Assembly: GCA_003142185.1 (NCBI GenBank)
Contig: PLOR01000106.1
Coordinates: forward strand, 1 to 64,000
DNA length: 64,000 nucleotides
Direction: 5' to 3'
Source: Bryobacterales bacterium
GTDB taxonomy: Bacteria > Acidobacteriota > Terriglobia > Bryobacterales > Bryobacteraceae
Part shown: positions 19,579-28,788 of the stretch, one piece after another
How the letters are laid out: every line of letters begins with the position of its first letter
How positions within the stretch are numbered: the stretch's first letter is position 1
Position numbers and translations under genes: made by a program
The notes under the pieces: model-generated
Told to the model about the DNA's origin: nothing
The model's input: the letters and a program-made list of their open reading frames with translations, nothing else
Databases searched by the model: none

Positions 19579-20474
19579 GCGAACAATTACTCGAAGTCGA
19601 ATGCGAGATTCCGGAGGGTTCCTTTAACCCGGTCGAGCCGTTTCTGCGCATGGACCGCATCCCTCACATCTGGTGCGCCGGATGCGGCATCGGCACCACC
19701 GTCAACTGTTTTACCCGCGCGCTGCTGGAATCCAAGGCCAACCTGGATAAGGTGGCTATCGTCTCCGGCATCGGCTGCACCGGCCGCGTGGCCGGCTACG
19801 CGCGCCTGGATTCCTTCCACACCACGCATGGCCGCGCCATCCCGTTCGCCACCGGTTTGAAGCTGGCCAATCCGGAACTGCAGGTGGTGGTCTACTCCGG
19901 CGACGGCGACCTGTTCGCCATCGGCGGCAACCACTTCATCCACGCCGCGCGCCGCAACATGGACATCAAGGTGATCTGCGTGAACAACCTGACTTACGCC
20001 ATGACGGGCGGGCAGACCGCTCCCACCACGCCCAGCCACGTCATCAGCGCCACCGCGCCTTACGGCGTTTTCGAGCCGGCTTTCAACCTGGTGCAACTCG
20101 CCGACGCCTGCGGAGCCTCATACGTCGCCCGCTGGACCACCTTCCACGTCAAGCAGCTCGCCCGCTCCATGGAAGAGGTTCTCAAGAAGAAGGGCTTCGG
20201 CTTCATCGAAATTGTTTCGCCCTGTCCCACCCTCTACCAGCGGCGCAACAAAATGGGCGACGGGCTGGACACTATGAAATATTACAAGCAGGCGAGCAAG
20301 ATCCGCCACGGCGCGCCTACCGGCGAGTGCAGCTTGACCAAGAGCGGGGAAATCGTGGTCGGCAAGTTCATCGACCGCGAACGGCCCGATTACTACGAAC
20401 TGCTGCAGGCGCAGATGCACGAAAGCTTGGGCGACCGCTACGCCGAACCGGAAGTGGGGTGCTCGGAATGCTGA
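19575..20474 (+). CDS. korB: 2-oxoacid:ferredoxin oxidoreductase, beta (TPP-binding) subunit
   Basis: 299 aa. WCAGCGIGTTVNCF carries the cluster/TPP-proximal CxxC, and GDGDLFAIGGNHFIHAARRN with VNNLTYAMTGGQ is the Mg-TPP binding region. The start GTG overlaps the alpha stop in GTGA, so the two are translationally coupled. It forms the active site with KorA and is cytoplasmic. Confidence 0.88.
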   Translation: MSEQLLEVECEIPEGSFNPVEPFLRMDRIPHIWCAGCGIGTTVNCFTRALLESKANLDKVAIVSGIGCTGRVAGYARLDSFHTTHGRAIPFATGLKLANPELQVVVYSGDGDLFAIGGNHFIHAARRNMDIKVICVNNLTYAMTGGQTAPTTPSHVISATAPYGVFEPAFNLVQLADACGASYVARWTTFHVKQLARSMEEVLKKKGFGFIEIVSPCPTLYQRRNKMGDGLDTMKYYKQASKIRHGAPTGECSLTKSGEIVVGKFIDRERPDYYELLQAQMHESLGDRYAEPEVGCSEC

Positions 20475-21064
20475 CCGAAATTCGCGTTGCCGGCTTCGGC
20501 GGTCAGGGCGTGATCCTGGCCGCGATTGTGGTGGGCAAAGCCAAGGCTATTTTCGAAGGCGCTTACGCTACCATGACGCAGAGCTTCGGCCCGGAGGCGC
20601 GTGGCGGATCGTCGAGCGCGCAGTGCATTCTCTCCGACGATCCGATTCTTTATCCGTACATCACCCGGCCCGACGTGCTGGTGGTGATGTCGCAGGAAGC
20701 CTACACACGCTTTTCGCCCGACCTCAAGCACGGCGGAATTCTGATCGTCGAGCAGGACCTGGTGCACCTCGGCAACGTGCCTGCCGGCGCCCGCGTCTAT
20801 GGCGTCCCGGCTACCCGCCTGGCCGAGGAACTGGGCCGCAAGGTGGTGCTCAACATCGTCATGGTAGGTTTCCTGGGCGCCGTCACCGGCCTGGTGGCTG
20901 CGGACGCTTTGCGCAACGCCGTCAAAGATTCGGTGCCGCCGGCCCTCGAAAAGCTCAATCTGCAAGCCTTCGACAAAGGCTTCGAATATGGCTCGCACCT
21001 GATGCAGAAACTCGTCGAAGAAGGCCAGGCCGAGCCCGTGCTATCGTTCGAATCCGAGTCGTAA
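20468..21064 (+). CDS. korC: 2-oxoacid:ferredoxin oxidoreductase, gamma subunit
   Basis: 198 aa. The N-terminus IRVAGFGGQGVILAA and the following TMTQSFGPEARGG are diagnostic for the gamma subunit of this enzyme class. The ATG at 20468 overlaps the beta stop by 7 bp. It completes a delta-alpha-beta-gamma gene order in which every junction overlaps, consistent with stoichiometric synthesis. Confidence 0.88.
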   Translation: MLTEIRVAGFGGQGVILAAIVVGKAKAIFEGAYATMTQSFGPEARGGSSSAQCILSDDPILYPYITRPDVLVVMSQEAYTRFSPDLKHGGILIVEQDLVHLGNVPAGARVYGVPATRLAEELGRKVVLNIVMVGFLGAVTGLVAADALRNAVKDSVPPALEKLNLQAFDKGFEYGSHLMQKLVEEGQAEPVLSFESES

Positions 21065-21115
21065 GAACGCAGGCTTTGGCATCATTCGGCGAGTTACTAA
21101 CGACTAAGTAACAGC

Positions 21116-21275
21116 TACCGACCGCTCCGTTGAAAATCACGCCGCGCGGCGGAAGAAAAGCCGAGACGACTCTCGGCTCAGCAGCCTTGACAGGCCGCGC
21201 CACGGTGCTCGGTTTCATCCCGTTGGGGCAGGCCCATGGCCGCTCGCTCCGGTCGCGGCTCCGCTACGCCATGCG
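21116..21275. repeat. Dispersed GCCGAGA-hairpin repeat, copy 3
   Basis: Hairpin GCCGAGA-CGAC-TCTCGGC (21160-21177) inside a block matching 5229-5360 over more than 100 bp, from GTTGAAAATCACG to GGCCCATGG. Its right end (21238-21272) has GGTCGCGGCTCCG of the second repeat family. It lies between convergent genes. Confidence 0.78.
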
Positions 21276-21277
21276 TT

Positions 21278-24200
21278 CTAAAAGGCAGCGGTGGCCGCAG
21301 CCGAAGTGCCCTGCGAGTTGGTAAGCGCGACTGACACGGATGCGAGCGGGTTCGTGCCGTTCCGAATCGTGAACGGGATTTCGAGCGAGAACATGCTGCC
21401 GAACGGACCCGACGTGGAACTCTGATACCACGTGGTGAAGACCGGGCTCAACGCTACGGTAGTGCTGTTGCTGGCCAGGGTGACGCCGGACGTGGGGGTA
21501 AAGGTAATCGCCGCGGAAACCATGTCGCGCGTGGTGGAGTAACCTACAACCACGAGGTTGAAGCCTCCGCTGGTGGGGGTGACGGCCACGCTGGTGATCA
21601 CGGGCGCGCTCTTGGCTACAACCAGCACTTGCGTGGGGGCCGGCGCCGGGGTGATATCGACGCCCGCCGCCGTCAGCGTCAACGTCAGCGTGATGGTGCC
21701 GGCAACCGTGCCGGTTTGCACACTGGGAACGGTGGGAGTGAATTGCGCCTGGCTGGCGCCTGCCGGGATCAGGAACGTGACCGTGCGTCCACCGGTGGTG
21801 AACTGCACGTTGGGATCATCCGGACCGGAGTCCGGCGCGAATGTCAGGGTGATGGTGCCCTGAATGTCAATCGGATAGTTGCTGCCGGCGCTCACGCCCA
21901 AGCCTAGCTGTGTGTCCGGCGTGGGCGTAGCCGGCAGACCTGAAATCGTGAGCGGTGGCGCAGGTGCAACGCCCACCGTGATGGTGAAAGACTGTGTCGC
22001 GGTGAGTGGCTGGCCGGTCTGAGCGCTGGTGACCTCGACCGTGAAGGTGGACGTCCCCACCGCCGTTGGCGTGCCCGACAGGATTCCGCCAGCGGACAAC
22101 GTCATATCGAGTGGCAGAGTCCCAGAGGCCAGCGAAAATGTGTAAGTGCCTGTGCCATATCCGCCGGAGCCCGTGAGCGTCGCCGAATAAGGAACACCCG
22201 CCGTACCGCTGCCCGGGCTGCCGGCGATGGTGAGGGAAAGCCCCGAAACGACTACCGTGAAAGACTGAGTTGCGGTGAGCGGCAGGATGTTGGCGACTGC
22301 GGTGGCGAGGGTGCTGGTGACCTGCACCGTGAAAGTGAACGTCCCCGCTCCGGTTGGCGTTCCCGACAGAATTCCGCCGGCCGATAAAGTAGTGCCGGTC
22401 GGTAGAGTCCCGGAGGCCAGCGAGAATGTGTAAGTGCCGGTTCCATATCCGCCGGTGGCGCCGAGCGTCGCCGAATAGGCGGCACTCGCCGTACCAGCGC
22501 CCAAACTGCCGGTAATGGTGAGGGAAGGAAGCGCCGTAATCACCACGCTGAACGCCTGGCTCCCCGTCTGCACGCCGATGGTGGGAACCTGGCTGGAAAC
22601 CTGGACAGTGAAATTGAAGGTTCCTGCAGCCGTAGGGGTTCCGCTGAGCACGCCAGCCGCGGAGAACGTCAGCCCTGGAGGCGGCGCACCGGTCGCCACA
22701 GACCACGTATAAGTGGAAGCACCGGCGCCTCCAGTGGCTGTGAACGCCTGGGAGTAAGCAACACCCACACTCCCCGAATTGGCGGTCGCGGTGGTGATCG
22801 CGAGAACCAGATAGATCACTACCGTGTAAGACTGCGTTGCGGTGAGTGGCGCTAAAGAGGCAGCAGCGCTGGTGAGGGTGTTGGTGACCTGCACGGTGAA
22901 GGTGGATGTCCCCGCGGCAGTTGGCGTGCCCGAGAGAGTTCCGCTGGCAGACAACGTAATGCCCGCCGGCAGGGTCCCCGATGCCAGCGCGAATGTGTAT
23001 GCGCCGGCGCCATACCCGCCGAAACCCGTGAGCGTCCCCGAATAGGGAACACCGACCGTGCCGCCGCCCAAGATGCCGGCAATGCTGAGGGAAGGAACCG
23101 TGGCGATCGCAACGTTGAACCCTTGGCTCGCCGTCTGGGTGCCACCAGATGGGATCTGGCTGGAGACCTGGACCGAGAACGTGAAACTGCCCGCAGCCGT
23201 GGGAGTCCCGCCGAGCACGCCCGCGGCAGAGATCGTCAGACCCGGCGGCAGTGTACCGCCGGCCAAGGACCATGTGTAAGTTGAAGCGCCCCCGCCTCCG
23301 ATTGCCGTGAACGTCTGGGAGTAAGGGGCGCCAACAGCCCCCACGCTAACGTTCACGGTGGTGATGGTGAGCACCGGATAAATCGTCACCGTGAACGACT
23401 GTGTTCCGGTAACTGGCGGGAAGTTGGCAACAGGGCTTGGGTAAGTGTTGGTGACTTGTACTGTAAACGTGGATGTTCCCGCCGTCGTTGGCGTGCCCGA
23501 CAGAGCTCCACTGGCAGATAGCGTAAGGCCGGCCGGCGGAGTCCCGGAGGCCAGCGAGAAGGTGTAAGTGCCGGTTCCGTATCCGCCTGAGTCGGAGAGC
23601 GTCGCAAAATAGGGAACACCAACCGTACCACCGCCCAAGCTGCCGATAATGGTGAGGGAAGTAGTTGCGGTGATCGTAACGGTGAACCATTGGCTCGCCG
23701 TCTGCGCACCGGCGCCGGGGATTTGGCTGGAGACCTGGACGTAGATAGAGAAGGTTCCCGCGGCCGTGGGAGTCCCGCTGAGTACGCCCGCGGCGGAGAG
23801 TGTCAGACCTGGAGGCGGCGTGCCACCCGCCAAAGACCATGTGTAAGCTGACGAGCCCGCGCCCCCGGTTGCCGTGAACGTCTGCGAGTAAGAAACACCC
23901 ACAGTCCCCGGATTCGCAGCCTGTGTGGTGATCGTAAGAGCCGGATAGACCAATACGGTGTAAGACTGTGTTGCTGTGAGCGGCGGAAAAGTGACGTTAT
24001 TGATGGTCAGGGTGTTGACGACCTGCACCGTAAAGGTGAATGTCCCCGCCGCCGTGGGTGTGCCCGACAGAGTTCCGCCAGCAGATAGAGTAATGCCGGA
24101 TGGCGGAGTCCCGGAGGCCACCGAGAATGTGCAAATGCCTGCTCCGTATCCGCCCGCGGCGCCGAGCGTAGCCGAATAAACAACACCCACCGCACCGCTG

Positions 24201-25426
24201 CCTAGGCTGCCGGTAATGGTGAGCGGGGGAGGCGCGGCGATTACAACGCTGAACGCCTGGCTTGCCGTCACTGTCCCGAGACCGGGAATCTGGCTGGAAA
24301 CCTGGACGGAGAAGTTGAAGGTTCCCGCAGCCGTCGGGGTTCCGCTGAGCACGCCCGCGGCAGAGAGCGTGAGACCGGGCGGTTGTGTGCTGGTCGTCAA
24401 AGACCACGCATAAGTTGAAGGGCCCGCGCCTCCGGTTGCTGTGAACGTCTGGGAGTAAGCAACAGCTACCGTGCCCGGGTTCGGGGTCAGCGGGGTGATC
24501 GCGAGAACCGGATCGATCACTACCGTGAAAGACCGTGGTGCGATGACTGCCGGGAAGCTGGAACCAAGTTTGGGGTTGAAACTGGTGACCTGCACCGTGA
24601 AGGTGAATGTCCCCACTGCCGTCAGCGTGCCTGACAGAGTACCGCCGGCAGACAGAGTAGTGCCGGATGGCGGAGTCCCGGAGGTCAGCGCGAATGTATA
24701 AGTGCCTGCTCCATATCCGCCGGTGGCGCCGAGCGTAGACGAATAGGCGCCGCCGACCGTACCGCCGGCCAAGGTACCAGTTATAGCGAGTGTGGGGAGT
24801 GGGGCGATCACGACGCTGAACGTCTGGGTCGCTGTCACTGTCCCGAAGCCGGGGATCTGGCTGAAAACCTGGACAAACAAGGGATAGGTTCCCGCAGTCG
24901 TCGGAGTCCCGCTGAGCACGCCCGTGGCGGAGAACGTCAGACCTGGAGGCGGCTCGGTGGTGGCCAATGACCACGTGTAAGTTGCGGCGCCCGCGCCGCC
25001 GGTTGCTGCAAACGTTTGGGAGTAAGGAACAGCCACAGTCCCCGGATTCCCGCTAGCCGTGGTAATGGCGAGAACCGGATAGATCACTACCGTGTAAGCC
25101 CGTGTTCCGGTCAGTGGCTGTTGGATGACACCGTTGATGGTCGCGGTGACGACGCACTGCACGGTGAAGGTGAATGTCCCCACTGCCGTCAGCGTGCCAG
25201 ACAGAGTTCCGTTTGCGGCCAAGTTAAGGCCGGACGGCGGAGTCCCGGAGGCCAGCGAGAATGTGTTATGGCCCTGCGCTTGATATTGGCTGGTGGCCGT
25301 GATCGTCTGCGAGTAAGCGTCGCCGAGAATTTCGTTGGGAAGAGTGGCGGGCGCGATTACAACCTGTCCCCATAGCGTGAACCCGCCCAGCAACAGGCAA
25401 ACAGCAAGAAGAATCAGGCGTCTCAT
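21278..25426 (-). CDS. Giant secreted protein with twelve He_PIG (putative Ig) domains
   Basis: 1,382 aa with a signal peptide (MRRLILLAVCLLLGGFTLWG). Twelve repeats carry the He_PIG pattern TYTFSLASGTPPSG...LSGTPTAAGTFTFTVQV. Repeats 1-10 alternate between a TYTF type and a TYTW type with SSQIPG tails, a two-domain unit of about 189 aa; repeats 11 and 12 are both TYTF type. The last ~230 residues form other beta-rich modules without a visible sorting signal. The start at 25426 has GGGGGG upstream and overlaps the preceding gene stop in ATGA. Likely role is adhesion or a surface matrix (inference). Confidence 0.85.
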   Translation of the reverse strand: MRRLILLAVCLLLGGFTLWGQVVIAPATLPNEILGDAYSQTITATSQYQAQGHNTFSLASGTPPSGLNLAANGTLSGTLTAVGTFTFTVQCVVTATINGVIQQPLTGTRAYTVVIYPVLAITTASGNPGTVAVPYSQTFAATGGAGAATYTWSLATTEPPPGLTFSATGVLSGTPTTAGTYPLFVQVFSQIPGFGTVTATQTFSVVIAPLPTLAITGTLAGGTVGGAYSSTLGATGGYGAGTYTFALTSGTPPSGTTLSAGGTLSGTLTAVGTFTFTVQVTSFNPKLGSSFPAVIAPRSFTVVIDPVLAITPLTPNPGTVAVAYSQTFTATGGAGPSTYAWSLTTSTQPPGLTLSAAGVLSGTPTAAGTFNFSVQVSSQIPGLGTVTASQAFSVVIAAPPPLTITGSLGSGAVGVVYSATLGAAGGYGAGICTFSVASGTPPSGITLSAGGTLSGTPTAAGTFTFTVQVVNTLTINNVTFPPLTATQSYTVLVYPALTITTQAANPGTVGVSYSQTFTATGGAGSSAYTWSLAGGTPPPGLTLSAAGVLSGTPTAAGTFSIYVQVSSQIPGAGAQTASQWFTVTITATTSLTIIGSLGGGTVGVPYFATLSDSGGYGTGTYTFSLASGTPPAGLTLSASGALSGTPTTAGTSTFTVQVTNTYPSPVANFPPVTGTQSFTVTIYPVLTITTVNVSVGAVGAPYSQTFTAIGGGGASTYTWSLAGGTLPPGLTISAAGVLGGTPTAAGSFTFSVQVSSQIPSGGTQTASQGFNVAIATVPSLSIAGILGGGTVGVPYSGTLTGFGGYGAGAYTFALASGTLPAGITLSASGTLSGTPTAAGTSTFTVQVTNTLTSAAASLAPLTATQSYTVVIYLVLAITTATANSGSVGVAYSQAFTATGGAGASTYTWSVATGAPPPGLTFSAAGVLSGTPTAAGTFNFTVQVSSQVPTIGVQTGSQAFSVVITALPSLTITGSLGAGTASAAYSATLGATGGYGTGTYTFSLASGTLPTGTTLSAGGILSGTPTGAGTFTFTVQVTSTLATAVANILPLTATQSFTVVVSGLSLTIAGSPGSGTAGVPYSATLTGSGGYGTGTYTFSLASGTLPLDMTLSAGGILSGTPTAVGTSTFTVEVTSAQTGQPLTATQSFTITVGVAPAPPLTISGLPATPTPDTQLGLGVSAGSNYPIDIQGTITLTFAPDSGPDDPNVQFTTGGRTVTFLIPAGASQAQFTPTVPSVQTGTVAGTITLTLTLTAAGVDITPAPAPTQVLVVAKSAPVITSVAVTPTSGGFNLVVVGYSTTRDMVSAAITFTPTSGVTLASNSTTVALSPVFTTWYQSSTSGPFGSMFSLEIPFTIRNGTNPLASVSVALTNSQGTSAAATAAF

Positions 25427-26433
25427 CGGCGGCCCCCCGGAAGTGCAGCCGCCTGGACGGGCGGCGGCACTGCCACGATGCGCGGCGCAGCATTCGCGTC
25501 GAGCACCTGGAGCGGGCCGCCGGCAAGTTCGGTCAGGCGGAATGTCGCAGCGCCCGCAAGCCGGAATAACCCAGTCGGAGTGCAGGCGCAATCGAGTGTT
25601 ATAGCAGGGCCGCCGCTGCGATCGAAGATGAACACGGTCCCGGTGCCGACGGCGGCGAATACGCGTTGGCCGGCGGCATCGGTGTCGGCGGCAACCAGTC
25701 CCAGGATTCCATTACTCGGAGAGGCGACTACCTGGATTACCGCCGCGCCGGCCAGGCCGGCAACCTGGTAGACGGTCGCGGCGAGAGTATCGGTGACCAG
25801 CGCCTGCGTGCCTGCGTTGAAAAGCCGCACGGAAGATACGCTGCGGAACGAGCCGAGCAGGATGGGCGCTGAGTTTACCGGAATACGATAGAGGGACACC
25901 GACTCCGCCTGGCCCGCAGCCATCAGCAAGAAGCTGCCGGTATCATCCACCGCCATAGCCGTGACCGGAGCCGGCAGACTAGACACGTCGATATCGCCAG
26001 CAACGGCCGGGGCGGCAGGCAGGCCGGTGAGAATCTGCACACGGCCGGCTGCGTAATAAAGGGCCGCCGCGCTTCCGCCCGGACTGAAAACCATGCTATC
26101 CGGCGCAGCCTCGACTCCGTCGAGCGAGGCCACCACCCAATCGCCGCCGGATGCGCGGATTAGCGCCACCGAAGAATTCCTCGCATTCACCACCAGGGCC
26201 GCGTCCTGCGCGGGTGAGATTTCCGCACGCGAAATGGTGAAGCCCAGGGCCAGCGGTTCACCGGTAATCGCCGCACCGGGGATGCCGCCGATGGGACGCA
26301 AGCCCCCAGCCGCACGGTCGAAGACCAACCCCAAGCGCGGGCCGCCGAGGGTGGTCACGATGCTGCTCCCGGCAAACGCGAAACCGGCGGAGAGAACTGC
26401 TGTAAACGTCCGCACTAACAAGCTTGATGTCAT
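25423..26433 (-). CDS. Exported beta-propeller-like protein of unknown function
   Basis: 336 aa with a signal peptide (LVRTFTAVLSAGFAFAGS). The body has repeated short beta-strand segments with small-residue turns (PAQDAALVVN; FSPGGSAAALYYAAG; DDTGSFLLMAAG; AADTDAAGQRVFAAVG), the look of YVTN/WD40-type propeller blades, with no catalytic motif. The start at 26433 has AAAGG 8 nt upstream. It ends in an ATGA overlap with the He_PIG gene, so the two are coupled. Confidence 0.65.
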   Translation of the reverse strand: MTSSLLVRTFTAVLSAGFAFAGSSIVTTLGGPRLGLVFDRAAGGLRPIGGIPGAAITGEPLALGFTISRAEISPAQDAALVVNARNSSVALIRASGGDWVVASLDGVEAAPDSMVFSPGGSAAALYYAAGRVQILTGLPAAPAVAGDIDVSSLPAPVTAMAVDDTGSFLLMAAGQAESVSLYRIPVNSAPILLGSFRSVSSVRLFNAGTQALVTDTLAATVYQVAGLAGAAVIQVVASPSNGILGLVAADTDAAGQRVFAAVGTGTVFIFDRSGGPAITLDCACTPTGLFRLAGAATFRLTELAGGPLQVLDANAAPRIVAVPPPVQAAALPGGRR

Positions 26434-26451
26434 GTCGATCACCTTTTCCGG

Positions 26452-27069
26452 CTAGTGCGGGGCGCCCACCGTGGGCGTCCCGGCCGTGATTGTGGTGGGA
26501 GACGCGCCGCCGCCGCGAGTGGCAGCCACCACGCCGCCCGCCACGCCCGCCGCGGCAACGACCAGGATGATCGCCAGGACTTTCCCGGAGATCCCAGCGC
26601 TCGCAGCCGCCCCGGCCGCGGCGGCCGCCGCGACGTTCTGCTGATGGATGGTAGTGTTGGCGTCCAGGTTCTTGTATCGCGCTACAACGCGGATTTGCAC
26701 GTCGCCGGCCAACTTGTTCGGAACCATTCCGCGCGCCACGGCGTGCCCGGCGTCGTCGGTCATTACGGTAAGGCTGTGGGTGCCATTCGAGAAAACACCA
26801 CTGGCGCCGTGTTCGGGCAGGAAGAACGTAACCGCCACTCCGGCCACCGGCTTGTGGTTCTCGTCATCCACCTGGACCATGGCTTCTCGCGCCACACGCT
26901 GGCGGATATTGTTGATCGATCCTTCTCCCTCGAGAATCGAAATATCCAATTTCGCGGGTTCCTGTTCCTGGGCCCTGGCCGGGACAGGCCATGTCTGAAT
27001 TAGGACAACCTCCGCGAGCAGTATGCACAGGGCGCGCGCCACGGCTCCGATTCGCACTTGTACCCTCAT
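26452..27069 (-). CDS. Ig-like protein with C-terminal membrane anchor
   Basis: 205 aa. A signal peptide (to about residue 34, ending ARAQ) precedes a Big_1-like domain (about 40-135; VDDENHKPVAGVAVTFFLPE and VFSNGTHSLTVMTDDAGHA). An alanine-rich linker (147-157) and one membrane segment (164-183, VLAIILVVAAAGVAGGVVAA) follow, then a short Gly/Thr tail. It is first gene of the leftward operon, 18 bp before the propeller-like gene. The start is uncertain, because the Shine-Dalgarno is too close to this ATG. It could be a membrane partner for the two exported proteins downstream. Confidence 0.65.
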   Translation of the reverse strand: MRVQVRIGAVARALCILLAEVVLIQTWPVPARAQEQEPAKLDISILEGEGSINNIRQRVAREAMVQVDDENHKPVAGVAVTFFLPEHGASGVFSNGTHSLTVMTDDAGHAVARGMVPNKLAGDVQIRVVARYKNLDANTTIHQQNVAAAAAAGAAASAGISGKVLAIILVVAAAGVAGGVVAATRGGGASPTTITAGTPTVGAPH

Positions 27070-27140
27070 CCTCGAAATGATAGTACTATTTGTGGCAGAA
27101 TTGGAAGCATAATATCTGCGGGGACGCCGGGGAGTCACTT

Positions 27141-28055
27141 ATGCTGGTCGAAAAGACGATCTTTTGTTCAATCTTGGGAGCGGCCGCACTATTTGCCCAA
27201 ACCGTCGCCTCGGAGCCGGCTCAGCAGATGTCCGCCCGCGATTTGTTCTACGCCCCAACGGCGGCCGCGCAGAAAGCACCGGGCCCGCCGGCGAAGCGAA
27301 CTGCGCCGAAAAAGGCCGCGCCGGCCGGCGAGTCGCAGCCTCCAGCGGCCGTGGAAGCGCCCGCCAGTGCTGCGCCGGCAGAGCGCGATGCCTCGCCGAC
27401 GGTCTCCTCCGGCGGCGCGCACATTATCCGGACCGCGTACACGGGGAAACCCCTGGGGCTGCGCTACAGCATTTTGCGCAACAACGGCGGAGACGATTAC
27501 CGCGAAGCTGCGCCGGACACCGTCTTCCACTCCGGCGATCGAATTCGCGTCGCCGTCGAGGTGAACGATGCCGGTTACCTGTACATTGCGATGAAGGGCG
27601 CCAGCGGCACCTGGAAGATTCTCTTCCCGACCGCGGAAGTCGCCGGCGGAAACAATCGCGTCGAAAGCGGCCAGCAGTACACCATTCCTTCCGCGCCGGG
27701 CCGATTTGCGTTCGACCAGCAACCGGGCGAGGAGCAGCTTTTCATCGTGCTTTCACGGCGGCCCGAGCCCAACCTGGAAAAGTTGATCTACTCGCTCGGC
27801 AGCGGAAGCGTGTCGCCCACCAGCGCGCCGGCTAAGTCCGTCGAGCAGCCCAAGCTTCTCTCGGCAGAAGCCAGCCCGCTCGGCGATCCGCTCGTCGGCC
27901 GCCTGCGCAGCGAGGTTTACGCGCGGGATCTGGTTTTCGAGAAAGTGGACGAGAGCACTCCGGGCGAGAAGAAAGAGAATGCCGTTTATGTGCTCAACCG
28001 CACAGGCAGCCCGGACTCACGCCTGGTGGCGGACTTTGTCTTGAAGCATCAGTAA
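27141..28055 (+). CDS. Exported DUF4384 protein (long form)
   Basis: 304 aa. A signal peptide (ends about AQTVA) and a Pro/Ala/Lys-rich linker (residues 35-85) precede a DUF4384-like domain (about 105-215), seen as FHSGDRIRVAVEVNDAGYLYIAM and GTWKILFPTAEVAGGNNRV. GGGGAG lies before the ATG at 27141. DUF4384 domains are often found with caspase-family proteins, as here. Function is unknown. It is first gene of the rightward operon. Confidence 0.75.
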   Translation: MLVEKTIFCSILGAAALFAQTVASEPAQQMSARDLFYAPTAAAQKAPGPPAKRTAPKKAAPAGESQPPAAVEAPASAAPAERDASPTVSSGGAHIIRTAYTGKPLGLRYSILRNNGGDDYREAAPDTVFHSGDRIRVAVEVNDAGYLYIAMKGASGTWKILFPTAEVAGGNNRVESGQQYTIPSAPGRFAFDQQPGEEQLFIVLSRRPEPNLEKLIYSLGSGSVSPTSAPAKSVEQPKLLSAEASPLGDPLVGRLRSEVYARDLVFEKVDESTPGEKKENAVYVLNRTGSPDSRLVADFVLKHQ

Positions 28056-28086
28056 GGCAAATGCGAAGCGAGGCGGAAGACGCCTT

Positions 28087-28788
28087 ATGAATCTGAAAAC
28101 TTCACTGTTTCCGGTGTTCGCGGCGATATTCGTCATGGCCGGTTCCGCGGCCGGCCAGAGTAAGAGCCTGGAGCAAGGGCCGCGCCGCATGGAACTCACT
28201 CTGGAGCGCCAGGAAGGCGGCGCCTGGAGGGCGGTAGACCCCGGCTTGGTATTTGCGCAAGGCGACCGCGTCCGTTTCCGGTTCCATACCAACTTCGACG
28301 GATACCTCTATGTCATGAACCAAGCGACCTCGGGTGATTACGAGATTCTCTTCCCTCGGGAGGACACCGGGGAACAGAACCGCATCGAGGCCGCAAAGGA
28401 ATACGTGGTGCCTGCCGTCCAGGGCTGGTTTCGTGTCAGCGGGCCGCCGGGCCAGGACATCCTGTACTGGATGGTGACGCCGCTCGCGCTGGGGGCGCAA
28501 CCGAAATATCAGCCGCTGCCTCCGCCGCCGAAGCCCGGCGCCGTACCGCCGCGCCTGGTGCCGAGGTGCGATGACACCATCTTCAAGGCGCGCGGCGAAT
28601 GCGTGGACGGCTCGGCCGGCGCAAAAGGTGTGCGACCCGAGGAGAAACTTCCGGACAATCTGAGTGGGGTGCCCGGCGCAAGCTCAGGCCAGCTCATGTT
28701 CATCCGTGATCAGGATGTTTCGGTGGTGGCATCGCCCGAGCCGCTCACCGCACCGGTGATCTACGAGTTTCGGCTGGCGCACAAATGA
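28087..28788 (+). CDS. Exported DUF4384 protein (short form)
   Basis: 233 aa with a signal peptide (LFPVFAAIFVMAGSAAGQ) and a DUF4384-like domain (about 40-137; VFAQGDRVRFRFHTNFDGYLYVM, then DYEILFPREDTGEQNRI). It is a paralog of the preceding protein without the long linker; the C-terminus is proline-rich and then acidic. It ends in an ATGA overlap with the caspase gene. Possibly a periplasmic partner or substrate of the caspase (inference). Confidence 0.75.
   Translation: MNLKTSLFPVFAAIFVMAGSAAGQSKSLEQGPRRMELTLERQEGGAWRAVDPGLVFAQGDRVRFRFHTNFDGYLYVMNQATSGDYEILFPREDTGEQNRIEAAKEYVVPAVQGWFRVSGPPGQDILYWMVTPLALGAQPKYQPLPPPPKPGAVPPRLVPRCDDTIFKARGECVDGSAGAKGVRPEEKLPDNLSGVPGASSGQLMFIRDQDVSVVASPEPLTAPVIYEFRLAHK

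Noticed and set aside
21867-25375. Repetitive out-of-frame minus-strand frames inside the He_PIG gene, with a CRISPR-like spacing of repeats
   Set aside because: The period of about 565 bp follows protein domain pairs in one intact frame; there are no short identical direct repeats with unique spacers.
27098-27116. Sigma-54-like TGGCA...GCA in the gap before the DUF4384 operon
   Set aside because: The GG to GC distance is 11 rather than 10 bases, and no sigma-54 activator gene is nearby.
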